From: Adiantum capillus-veneris
Taxonomy: Eukaryota > Streptophyta > Polypodiopsida > Polypodiales > Pteridaceae
Assembly: GCA_014529385.2 (NCBI GenBank)
Contig: CM043945.1
Location: 149,283,241-149,347,240, forward strand
Reading direction: 5' to 3'
DNA: 64,000 nt
The notes under the pieces are model-generated. The model searched no databases, was not told the DNA's origin, and saw only the letters and a program-made list of their open reading frames with translations. Shown in pieces: positions 1 through 9,043 of the stretch. How positions within the stretch are numbered: position 1 is the stretch's first letter; each line of letters opens with the position of its first letter. Made by a program: the position numbers and the translations under genes.

Positions 1-804
1 TAACTTCACTTCAATGGGCAAAAGAGCCTCCTTTCCATAAACCAAATGAAAGGGTGTGTACCCTAATGTGGTTTTGAAGGAGGTTCTATAGGCCCATAGA
101 GCTCCATTCAGGTGTTTGTCCCAATCTTGGCTCCTGGCATGTACCTGTTTGGTGAGAATTTTGCAAATGATTCCATTTACCTTTTCCACCAAACCATTGC
201 ATTGAGGGTAGTAAGGAGTAGAGTGTTGATGCTGAATATTTAGCTTCTGCATGAGTTCTCCTACCAAATCTGCTCTAAACCCAGGTCCTCTATCAGATAG
301 TATTTCAAGAGGGGTGCCAAACCGGCAACAGATGTGGTCAAAGATGAACTGACTCACATCCTTAGCAGTAATTCTATTGGTCGGCATAGCCTCAACCCAT
401 CTAGTCATGTAGTCTACTCCCATGATGATGTACTCTTTAACTGACTGAGTGCGTGGTAGAGGCCCTATGGCATCAATTCCCCACTTCTCAAAGGGCCCAT
501 ATACCTTTATTGGGTTCTGAGGTTCAGCTATGAGCCGTCGTGGTCCTGCTTTCTGACATTCATCACATGTTTGACACCAGTATTTGACATCACGATGAAG
601 ACTTGGCCAAGTAAACCCAACTTGTAGAACCTTTCTGCTAGTGATGTCGTGTGCAAAGTGTCCTCCGCACATATCATCGTGACAAGCTTTTAAAATCTCT
701 TCAATTTCACTCTTCAAAGGCACTCTCCTAAGCACACCATCCTTACCAAGACAATACAAGTTATCATTTACTATGCGATACTTGGTAGCCTTCCTAGCTA
801 ACCA
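1..804 (-). pseudogene. Element 1 integrase domain, C-terminus off the window
   Basis: The minus strand is open from about 804 to base 1 in the same frame as the upstream second RNase H, from which a single TGA (805-807) separates it. The product would catalyse cDNA strand transfer. Visible parts: an N-terminal H2C2 zinc domain ending in CQTCDEC; the catalytic core with first Asp in KWGIDAIGP, second Asp in LSDRGPGF and Glu in NGLVEKVNG; then the conserved ALWAYRTSFK segment. The DDE triad is therefore complete, and this is the best preserved part of the element. The GPY/F region and 3' LTR would lie outside the window. Confidence 0.85.
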
Positions 805-1203
805 TCACCTTCCCCCTGCATTCAAGTGTTTAGGAGCCTCTCCTTGCTCCAGAATGTGCATAATATCTTCTAAGTCCTCCTTGCCTTGTTGAAGTGGAAG
901 TTTGATGGCCACTGCTCCCACTATTGACTCATTTAACTTCGATGATGCTAGGTGGTCTGCATCCTTGTTCTGGTCTCTTGGCACATGATGTACTTGTGCC
1001 TCCCTAAATCTCCTCATAAGAGCTTTGGCTTCTCTCATTTTAGTAGAGAGACTAGCATTTTTGCAAGCCCATGTACCTTGCATTTGCCTTACCAAAAGCA
1101 TGGAGTCACCAAAAGCATTTAATCTCTTAATTGAATTATCGAGGCACCAACAAAGGCCATGAATTAGAGCTTGATATTCTGCTTCATTTGTTGGAGTGGA
1201 CAT
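805..1203 (-). pseudogene. Element 1 second (archaeal-type-like) RNase H, C-terminal part
   Basis: 132 residues beginning STPTNEAEYQAL, the typical central motif of the additional RNase H of Tat-lineage gypsy elements, followed by a conserved Asp (FGDSMLLVRQ) and a late Asp (NKDADHLAS). Its N-terminal part (YFDGAYKRTKDKAAAG, first catalytic Asp) sits in another frame at the end of the RT/RNase H open frame, with about 20 bp of overlap near 1,184-1,203, so one indel splits the domain. The frame ends at a TGA directly before integrase. Confidence 0.75.
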
Positions 1204-2275
1204 CTTCTAGAGTGATCCCTTCACCATGGATCCTCTCTCCCAATGGAGATAAGACCACGATGCCTGCAGCTGCCTTATCCTTGGTTCTCTTGTATGCTCC
1301 ATCAAAGTAGAGGCTATAAGCATTGACCAAAGCCTCTAGAGCTGGAGGTGGTGGAAGTTCTTTTCTCTTCAAATGGAAAACTTTTTCATAGCACTTGTTT
1401 GTTAAAATGTCGGCTAAGCATGCTCGAGTTGTTCTTTCAACCTGTATTGTATAATCAAACTCTTGAAGTCGCACCACCCACTTTGCTATTTTGTCAGAGA
1501 TTTCCATATGTTGTAGTGCATAGGGAAACATATCTTCCACAGTGATAATTACAAACCTCTTCGGTAGCAAGTATGGCCGAAATTTGGTTACCGCAAACAT
1601 GAGAGCTAACACTAGCTGTTCCATCAGGGTGTAGGCCTTCTCTGTGTTTTCTATGAGGCGGTTAGCAAAATACACAGGCCTCATAAAGGATGTTTTTGGA
1701 TATTTTTGTAGGGGGGCAGCACCAATGGCCTCTTCTCCCACACTAGGGTTTACAAAGAATGTTTCTTCCCAACAAGGTTGGAGGATTACAGGGAGTGACC
1801 CTAACATTTTTTTAATCTCTCTAAAATGCCCATCACTTTCTTCACTCCAAACAAGCGTCTCTTGACGAGTCAGCTGTTGTAGAGGAAATATCACTTGGGA
1901 GAGTAAGTGTATGAATCTACTCAAATATCTTAGCTTTTTCAAGAAAGAGATTAATTGTTTGATGGAAGTTGGGGAAGGTAGATTTAGCAATGTTTCTATC
2001 TTTTCAGGATCTACCTCGATTCCATCAATGGACACTACATGCCCCAATAGTGTAACCTTGCTTTCCCCAATGTGACATTTGTCCTTGTTTAGTTGTCCAC
2101 CCACCTTAGCTAAACGAGTAAATCCTTCATCAATCTTGCCGAGATGCATACTTTTGGAGCTGTAAATACAAAAGTCATCTATGAAAACCCTTATGGACTT
2201 ACCAAAGTAAGGTTGGAAGACAATGTTCATGAATCGTTGAAAGGTGGCTGGAGCGTTGGTGAGACCAAAAGGCAT
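1184..2275 (-). pseudogene. Element 1 RT C-terminal half, RNase H and start of second RNase H
   Basis: In frame with the upstream protease/RT block but cut from it by one amber stop. It starts in the RT palm (MPFGLTNAPATFQRFM) and holds the catalytic loop as FIDDF, a tolerated variant of YVDD, then the thumb (LLGHVVSIDG, RYLSRFI). The canonical RNase H follows; its usual first-Asp region reads FFVNPSVGEEAIGA, so the first catalytic Asp appears lost. The last ~45 residues are the beginning of the second RNase H. The minus-strand stop follows shortly after the frameshift near 1,190. Confidence 0.8.
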
Positions 2276-2323
2276 GACTCGAAATGCAAAACAGCCCCAT
2301 GATGTGATGAAAGTAGTCTTTTT

Positions 2324-3817
2324 CTAGTCCTCCTCTGCAATGCGTATTTGAAAGTAGCCAGAGTAGCCATCACACACTGTGTATCGCTCATGGCCTGCTA
2401 CTTCATTTAGAATCTCATCTTGAAATGGGAGAGGGAAGTGGTCCCTCTTTGTTGCAGCATTTAGTGGCTTGTAATCCACGCACGCTCGCCATTTACCATT
2501 CTTCTTTGGCCTCACCACTACTGGGGAGACCCATTCTGAATCTTCTACTGGGTATATGAATCCTGCTTCTAAGAGTCTCTTCACCTCGGACAACAGTGCA
2601 TTTTGTTGCACAACTCCTAATCTTCTTAGTTTTTGTACTACTGGCTTGCTCCCTTCTTTTAGATGGATATGATGCTTCACTGCAGTGACACCTGTAATGT
2701 GAGTGTAATCAGAAATAAACAATGATGCATGCTTCTTGAGAACATTTACATAACCCTCCTTTTCTTCTTCCTTTATATCCTTGGATAACATCTTCTCTAG
2801 GCTGGCATCCCACACATTCTCCATTTGGATCCTTGGGTTGTCTTCTGATGAGGTAGTTTCCTTTATGGTGACGCCCATGACTTTGAGAGTGCTATCACTC
2901 TCTTCACTTGAACTCTCTTCCTCGTCCATGGATGAGGAGCTTCCACTTGAGCTCCACTCATCAGCTGACGTCTCTAGTTCAAGGTTCTTTTGTCGCCCAT
3001 TCTTCAAGTTATAAACCACCTTCCGACTATGGCCACCCACGCGAGGCCTCAACTCCAAGTCTCCTGTTGCCCAATCTTGCCTAGCTCCTATACCCATGAG
3101 CCAAGGTCTTCCTAAAATAAGGGGGTATCCTTCTCCCTTTAATGGCATCACATAAGCATCAACCTCTGTAGTGATTCCAAAAACAGAAACTCTCAAAGCT
3201 TTCACTACACCCACACAAGTGACAGAGACATTATTGGCCATTTTTGCCTTAAAGTTTGATGATTCCATTACCTCTAAACCCAATTGATGCATTAGCTTTT
3301 CTGTCATGACACAAACCTCTGCTCCACTGTCAATGTAAGTTTTTGGAATCCGTTGTCCCTTGATTTGAGCCTCCACTAAAGGCACTATATCCTTGAGACC
3401 ATACGCTTTGATTACACTTACTAGCTTACTTCGCTTTGCCCTCGTGCTCACCATTTTTGACCATTGTCGTCGCAGCTTTGGGGAGATATGAAGTAGTTGT
3501 GGCCAAGTAATCTTTGGTCCTTGTGAACTCACATCAGCTGTCAAGTCATAAGGTTGTGTCCGAGATCCCATAGGGAAATCAGAGATGTCAATTTGAGACC
3601 TAGTACGGGTCTTTCTCTTCTTGGCTTCATCTTTAGTTGCCCGAGATGTACTTGCTTCATTGCTTGCATCCTTGCTTGTTTCTTTACTTACTTCATCTTG
3701 GACACGCACACGTTTGATAGGCATTGTAGCCACTTCATCTATCTTCATCTTCCCTTTAGCTATTTCTTCCTGGTTGCTTCTGCCCTTGAGGACCTCCTCC
3801 ATCCTTATGATGCTCAC
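2324..3817 (-). pseudogene. Element 1 protease and RT N-terminal half
   Basis: 497 residues. The first ~150 are a Lys/Arg/Ser-rich gag-pol spacer. A retropepsin domain follows with active site IDSGAEV and a C-terminal LILGRPWLMG. An acidic Ser-rich stretch (EESSSEESDS) comes next, then RT with HHIHLKEGSKPV, EWVSPVVVRPKKNGKWR and VCDGYSGYFQIRIAEED. Translation stops at TAG (2324-2326) where RT should continue in the same frame, so this is one point mutation, probably CAG to TAG. The protease active site looks intact; RT cannot be made whole. Confidence 0.85.
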
Positions 3818-4014
3818 ATTTGGTTGAGTAGCAGGGGCTTGAGCTTGAGCACGAGTTGCTGCAAAATTTGAGGTTGCGGTTGCTCTTGTGCTTGAGCTCT
3901 AGCACGGGGAGGACTTACTTGTTGTTGAGGACCTCTGACAGGGTGGTCATATCTTCTGGGATGAGGGCAATTATACATGCCGTGGCCATTTTCCCCACAA
4001 TTGTAACACAACAT
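3814..4014 (-). pseudogene. Element 1 gag zinc-knuckle segment, frameshifted
   Basis: Short frame with a C-x2-C-x4-H-x4-C zinc knuckle (CYNCGENGHGMYNC), the nucleocapsid RNA-binding motif, followed by a Gln/Pro-rich linker. It overlaps the 3' end of the main gag frame, where the same DNA is read in another frame, so a single indel at about 4,010 separates capsid from nucleocapsid. Confidence 0.8.
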
Positions 4015-4796
4015 TTCCCTTGCTTTTGACGTCGTATTGGTGGCCGATTCCCACCATTTCCCTCAATAGGCCTTCTTGCACCCTGCAGAAGATTTACTCT
4101 CAACCCCTCTAGCTGGTTTGTGAGATTGTTTATTTGTTGGAGCATATCTTCTTGTTGACCTCTATTGAGGTCTGGTGCATTAGGCACATTTGGAGGTATG
4201 TGAGAAGCTTCCATAGTTGTGATATTTCCTCCCAAAGCTAGCTGACCAGCTTGGGCTTGATAGAGAATCTTTCTATTCTTTTCCCTAGCAATTCTTAAGG
4301 CATCTTCAAAAGTATTTGGAAATTTGCTCTTTACCTTCTCCCTTAGCAAGGGGTACAAACCTGAGATAAATCGATCCTTTTGGAGGCAATTGGGAGCTCG
4401 CTCACCAGGGTTTAGTGAGTCTAACCATTGCCCCCAAAGTTTCAAAAAACCTTCCTCATAGGTTGCATAACCATGAGGGTCAACTTGATGAAGGGCCAGA
4501 AGCCGTTGCCATAGTTCTTCTGCCGAATTGGCTCGTTGAAATCTTCGTAGGAAAGCCGCCTTCAATCCCTCCCAATCAGCTCTTTGGGTTGGATCTAGAG
4601 CCTGGAACCATACCCTAGCTTCTTCTTTGAGCACCAAAGGAAAAGCTCTCAATTTGAATGCTTCGTCATCCCTCCCAGAGACAAGGAAAGCCATCTCCAA
4701 GTTATCCAAAAAATCCCCAGCATTTTCCCCACTACGCCCAAAAAAATTAGGGAAAGCCATCATAAAATGGGTTGCCTTCCTCTCAATATAGCACAA
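3915..4796 (-). pseudogene. Element 1 gag (capsid domain)
   Basis: 293 residues with the Retrotrans_gag pattern: FPNFFGRSGENAGDFLDNLE, then FPLVLKEEARVWFQAL and LKAAFLRRFQ, ending with a coiled-coil-like QQINNLTNQLEGL. It builds the virus-like particle that packages element RNA. The start is approximate: the residues upstream of MMAFPNFFG may not be native. The last ~35 residues read the zinc-knuckle DNA in the wrong frame. Element E near 39,500 has a diverged relative of this gag. Confidence 0.8.
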
Positions 4797-5247
4797 AGAT
4801 GAAAACGTCTAGGCCCAAATCATATCTTATTAAGGGTAGAATAAATGGATTGATAGATGCATTAATCTCAGCTAGACGACGAGGGCCTAGTAAGTTCCTT
4901 ATGATGTTTTGGAACCTAAGCTTTGTGCTACATATTATATGCACAGTTTGTCTAGCAAGAGGTTGGAAAGTTCCATATAAATCCCTATGATTCATGGAGT
5001 ATGCTTAAAGCAAGATGAAGATGTGAACATCAAAAGATACATTATACTCCAAAATAGGAAATATTATAGGGTCAGGGGACAACAATATCTCTCTCAACCT
5101 CTCAGCTCCAAAATAGAAGACCAATCTTTGTTGGAGAAAAATCTTTCTATCAATGCGCACATTCACCCTAATATTCTGAACTCATTGAAAGTTGTAAAAA
5201 ATGGGATTATTCATTGGTGCATTAAATACAAACCTCCATGAAGCACT
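4797..5247 (-). other. Element 1 region between 5' ORF and gag
   Basis: About 450 bp on the sense (minus) strand between the extra 5' ORF and gag. Only short frames occur on either strand and I recognise no domain. It is probably part of the untranslated leader or a decayed link between the two frames. Confidence 0.4.
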
Positions 5248-5751
5248 TCATTGAAGTTGAGCTCTCTTGGATCCCACCATTTGAGAGATGCGAAGAATTT
5301 GCTCGCCAGTGATTAGCCTAGCTTTGGTGTGACCATCTTCAGCTTTGTAGAGTTCATAGGGTTCAATGGCTACCCTCTCAACCACCTTGAGTCTTCTTGC
5401 TAGTAGTAGTTGGAGTGCATCACCATATGTAGCCTCTTGCCAATATTGCACCCCATTGATGTGTATCTCCCCCTCCAAAAACTTGTTAATACCCGAGTTT
5501 GAGAGTGCTTTCACCACCTGAAGTCGAGGCTTCAAAGGAAGTGTCTCCACACTAGCCACAAAGCACTCAACACAATTCTTTGACCTACGGACTTGATGAC
5601 TACAAGATTTTCCTTGAAGCAAAGAAGGGTGTGTGTAGTTAACTCTCCTTACCCGCATACGTGCCGTTTGTCGATAAAGACGCTTCTTTTCTCGAGCTTC
5701 TTGGGGAGACCATAGTGGAAGTCTCGGAGAATTTGATGGATATTCCTTCAT
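5248..5751 (-). CDS. Element 1 extra 5' ORF upstream of gag, unknown function
   Basis: 167-residue frame that starts with ATG 29 bp downstream of the primer binding site, ahead of gag. No catalytic motif is recognised. The N-terminal third is basic (REKKRLYRQTARMRVRR); the middle has several Cys (KNCVECFVASVETLPLKPR); the rest is mixed and soluble-looking with no membrane segment. Tat/Ogre elements are known to carry an additional ORF before gag, and this frame has that position. It is intact although the rest of the element is broken. It could instead be the N-terminal extension of gag, cut off by decay of the 4,797-5,247 stretch. Confidence 0.5.
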   Translation of the reverse strand: MKEYPSNSPRLPLWSPQEAREKKRLYRQTARMRVRRVNYTHPSLLQGKSCSHQVRRSKNCVECFVASVETLPLKPRLQVVKALSNSGINKFLEGEIHINGVQYWQEATYGDALQLLLARRLKVVERVAIEPYELYKAEDGHTKARLITGEQILRISQMVGSKRAQLQ

Positions 5752-5779
5752 AGGATTGACAGAGCGCTGCTTGAGAATT

Positions 5780-5796
5780 CCTCGGTGGGGGCACCA
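5780..5796 (-). promoter_or_regulatory. Element 1 primer binding site
   Basis: Minus strand TGGTGCCCCCACCGAGG lies 5 nt from the LTR edge and would pair with the 3' end of a tRNA to prime minus-strand DNA synthesis. Nearly the same site recurs in element E (40135-40151). The pattern resembles the TGGCGACTCCACTGGGGA class described for Tat/Ogre elements; I cannot name the tRNA. Confidence 0.65.
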
Positions 5797-5911
5797 ATTT
5801 ATGATGAAGGAAATTTGGAATGGCGGCCTCTACACCAAAACAAACTCCATTGTGCCACAAGGGAAATGAGATGAGGGCACCACCTAGTCTTGGAAGCGTG
5901 GACTAGGACCG

Positions 5912-6046
<135 letters not shown>

Positions 6047-6360
6047 ACTATGAATGAAGCATTAACCTTAGTGTGTGTACAAAGAATGGATAACTTCAAA
6101 CACTCCCAACACAAATAGCATGTAGATTACTAAACAACCACTCAAGGATTAGCCAAAATCACATCAAGCACTCTCACACACACATAAAAGATTTCTCTTA
6201 ATTAACATAAGTAAGAGGAGGGGAGGTTACTAGCATGAAACAATTTGCACTCTAGAATGTGCAAGAATAGAGTGAATGAATGAGCTTAATTGGCTCATGG
6301 TGAGTGATACAACAACTCAATGGGGCTGAGGGAGGCTTAAAATTACAAAGGGGAAGGCCT

Positions 6361-6370
6361 CTTTATATAG
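6361..6370 (-). promoter_or_regulatory. TATA box of element 1 5' LTR
   Basis: Minus strand CTATATAAAG followed by a purine-rich GAGGCC, the usual LTR core promoter layout. It points transcription toward the primer site and gag. Confidence 0.6.
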
Positions 6371-6790
6371 GAAAGAGAGTGATTAGGAGTGAGGTTAAGA
6401 TCCAAGTGTAATTTTTACAAATGAAGCTTGATTAGGGACATTCAACCAATGAAGAAGCTCCTTCCAAGTGATTTGTTGACCAATTTGCAACTAATTGGCT
6501 CCATCATCACTTGTGTTGTCTTCACTCCTTCCTCCATAGCTTGAGTCCAAGAGCTTCCTTATTTTAAAATGTAAAGAATCTACATAAAATCAATACATAT
6601 CTAGTAATAATAGAAAGGGGTTGAATGAGAACTTATGAATTACAACAAGATTAAGCATGACTTGAGAGGTGATTAGAAGAGGAATTTGTGATGGTTTTTT
6701 GAGCTTGAGAGAGAGGAGGAAGGAGGGGAGGGTGAGAAGACTAATGGCTGATTTTTAGAGAAGGTCTCAATGTGGAAAAGGAAGGGTGTG

Positions 6791-7510
6791 TGTGTAAAGG
6801 TAGAGGGGGTGGTCTCCACCACAGTTGAAAAAACTGGCGTCCGCCATTTTGGCCATATCTCCTAGACCGTAGATGCAAAAATTATTAAAAAAATATGGTC
6901 AAAATCGCCAGCTCATCAGCTACAACTTTGATGAAGATAACTTTTCTTGGATCGGAGTGGAAGTATTTTTTTAAAAATCCAGCAAAATCATGTGTCTGGT
7001 TCCTTCCTTTACCAAGTCTTCCACTTGGGTCCCATCTGTTTGAATCATCATATGGCTCCAAAGCCATGATGATATGAGCCACTCACGACCCTTGAATCAT
7101 GGGTGCATGGCTCCACAACCACATCATATCTTTTCTTTTCACATTTACATATTTTCCCTTCCCTTTACCACTAGGTTCTCCCTCTACCTTTCACCTCCGG
7201 TGAACTAGTCAAGAAAAAAATCCCATCAAATCATTTTTTAAATTTTTCCAAGAGGTTGTTCTCACTCTTTCTTTTATTGTAAACCTCTAGAAGCAAGGAA
7301 AACCAATAAAATATAGTAAACAAAAATTTGTGATAGGCTCGGATCACCATAATCAACCAAGCAATGTTAGACCCTCTCCACTAATCTTTGCAATCAACAG
7401 TCTCTAAACCATTGGTGTGGCTGCTTGGGAGCTAATTTTCAAAAAAGAAGAGTAGCAACTAAGTTTTGAGTTGCCAAAGCATAAAGTAGCATATAGATAA
7501 GTTTAGTAGC
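6791..7510. other. Non-coding stretch between element 1 LTR and a dead gag-like frame
   Basis: AT-rich DNA with no convincing gene. Part is probably the U3 of the element 1 LTR. A short inverted motif (ATCATATGGCTCCAAAGCCATGATGAT, imperfect) lies near 7,045. Nothing else is recognised. Confidence 0.3.
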
Positions 7511-8129
7511 ATGGATGACAATAATAAAGAGAGCAGAATGAATATTGATGACTTTGATTTTGCACATAAAGGTGCTACTAATGATGCCCCCATATTTGTG
7601 AACTATCTTGTTACTAAGTTGCAACAAGCTATGGGCAACCCTGCTTTGCAAGCCAAAGTTACCCAAAAACTTTGTGCTTATGGGATTTCCCTACCTTTCC
7701 AAGAGGAGAGAGAGCTTAGGAAGCCTCTTGTAGAGACTTCCAAAAGAAGACTCTCTCCTCTGAGAGAAGAAGAGGAATCCAATTAACGAGAAAGAAGTGA
7801 ATCTCCAAATTCCTCTGAAGACGTGGCTCCACAAAGATGGTGGTCTCAACGATCTCCAATTCATCCCACGAGGAAAAGATCACCCTATAGTCATTCTCCT
7901 CATCACTCCAAAAGGGAAGAGAGGAACTAAAGGAAGAAAAAGGCGAGAAAGAGGTCAATGTCTTCTCCATCTTCCCCCTCTTCCAATGAAATCAATAATT
8001 TTTCTCCTAAAGAATATGAGAGAGGAGGACATCGCAAATCCTATGCTGCTTGGAAAATGTCCTACAAGTTGTTGATCACTGGGCCAACAACATGGCATAA
8101 CTCATTTTCATACCAAAGCCTTATTTTTT
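7511..8129 (+). pseudogene. Ser/Arg/Lys-rich gag-like frame with in-frame stops
   Basis: One plus-strand frame runs from ATG 7511 to a TGA near 8,129, interrupted only by TAA at about 7,784 and TAA at about 7,910. The first 90 residues are mixed acidic/hydrophobic (NNKESRMNIDDFDFAHKG); then come RERSESPNS, RKRSPYSHSPHH and KKKARKRSMSSPSSPSS repeats, and an aromatic C-terminus. An SR/SP-rich basic tail after a helical N-terminus fits a retrotransposon gag or an RNA-binding protein; no zinc knuckle is visible. Element A inserted just behind it, since its LTR begins 13 bp downstream. Confidence 0.4.
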
Positions 8130-8142
8130 GAGAGTTATGAAA

Positions 8143-9024
8143 TGTTGAGGATTATGGTTTTAAACATCATTTGTAATAAGTAGGTAGTCACTAGTTGCAG
8201 AAGCCGAGGTGCAATGGCACTTCAAGATTGTAAATACAAAGCTATTTGACCCCTTGAACTCTATTTTAGGTTTAACCTATGGTAGCCTTAGTATATAAGG
8301 TACCTAGGTCATTTTGTAAAGGAGAAATTTTATCATAATCAAGTTTTAAGTTGCCATCAACTGTGTGTGAGAGAGGAAGAGAGAGTGTGTGAGCTTCTTC
8401 TTGACGCAACTCCCCGCTCGTTCATCACATTGGAGATCCGACTGCACCATCGCGCTAAGCTCGGCAAGACCTACTCGACAACACCAAGCATTCCTTGCAG
8501 AACGAAGCAAACACGCTCGTGCATCTACGAGCTATTTGCAGCTGTAAGTATATCAAATGATGTCTGTTTTTTGCTTACAAGTAATTATTAGAATCTTGGC
8601 AACATAAGCTACACATAGGTACTCATAGATTTCAATTCTGGACACTTCCAAAACACTGCTCTATCTTCATACGTGTTTTTTGTAGATGGGTCTAAAGTGA
8701 GGGTTTTGAGTGTAGAGACTAGGGACAGGTGTATCCTAGTGAGGGGATGGAATTCCTTAAGTTTCGTACAATTCTGGCATGGTTTAGTGAGTTCCCTCCC
8801 GTTTGTGTGTATGTGGACTAGGTGGTGTAGTTGAGAGTAGCAAGATTCTAGATTGTGGATTAGTTAGCCTTCAGAGTGTTGTATGCATGGGATGATCTCA
8901 GCCTGATAATCAAAAGAGATTGTCTTCGTGCGCCTATCGTGTCATTTGTGTCCTCGATTGACATTATGTTGATCTAGGTTGTGTTGCATGCACTTTATGG
9001 GTGACGTGATTCTCTCTCGCAACA
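8143..9024 (+). repeat. Element A 5' LTR
   Basis: 882 bp, starting TGTTGAGG and ending CTCGCAACA, so with matching TGTTG/CAACA ends, immediately followed by a canonical primer binding site. It contains a TATA box. Bases just before it (TGAAA, 8138-8142) are the candidate target duplication. No partner 3' LTR was found in the window, so element A is 3'-truncated or recombined. Confidence 0.8.
8292..8299 (+). promoter_or_regulatory. TATA box of element A LTR
   Basis: TATATAAG within GTATATAAGG, about 150 bp into the LTR, followed after ~70 bp by a GA-rich stretch (GAGAGAGGAAGAGAG). Position and form fit a plant LTR promoter. Confidence 0.55.
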
Positions 9025-9025
9025 T

Positions 9026-9043
9026 TGGCGCCGCTGTCGGGGA
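9026..9043 (+). promoter_or_regulatory. Element A primer binding site
   Basis: TGGCGCCGCTGTCGGGGA starts 2 nt after the LTR. It is a one- or two-base variant of TGGCGCCGTTGCCGGGGA, the primer site usual in Athila and many other plant gypsy elements, and present in exact form in element C. Confidence 0.85.

Noticed and set aside
1348-1865. Plus-strand frames opposite element 1 RT
   Set aside because: Lie antisense to clear RT/RNase H coding sequence and show no motif.
8367-8591. 74-residue plus-strand frame inside the element A LTR
   Set aside because: LTR R-U5 region just behind the TATA box; no conservation evidence.
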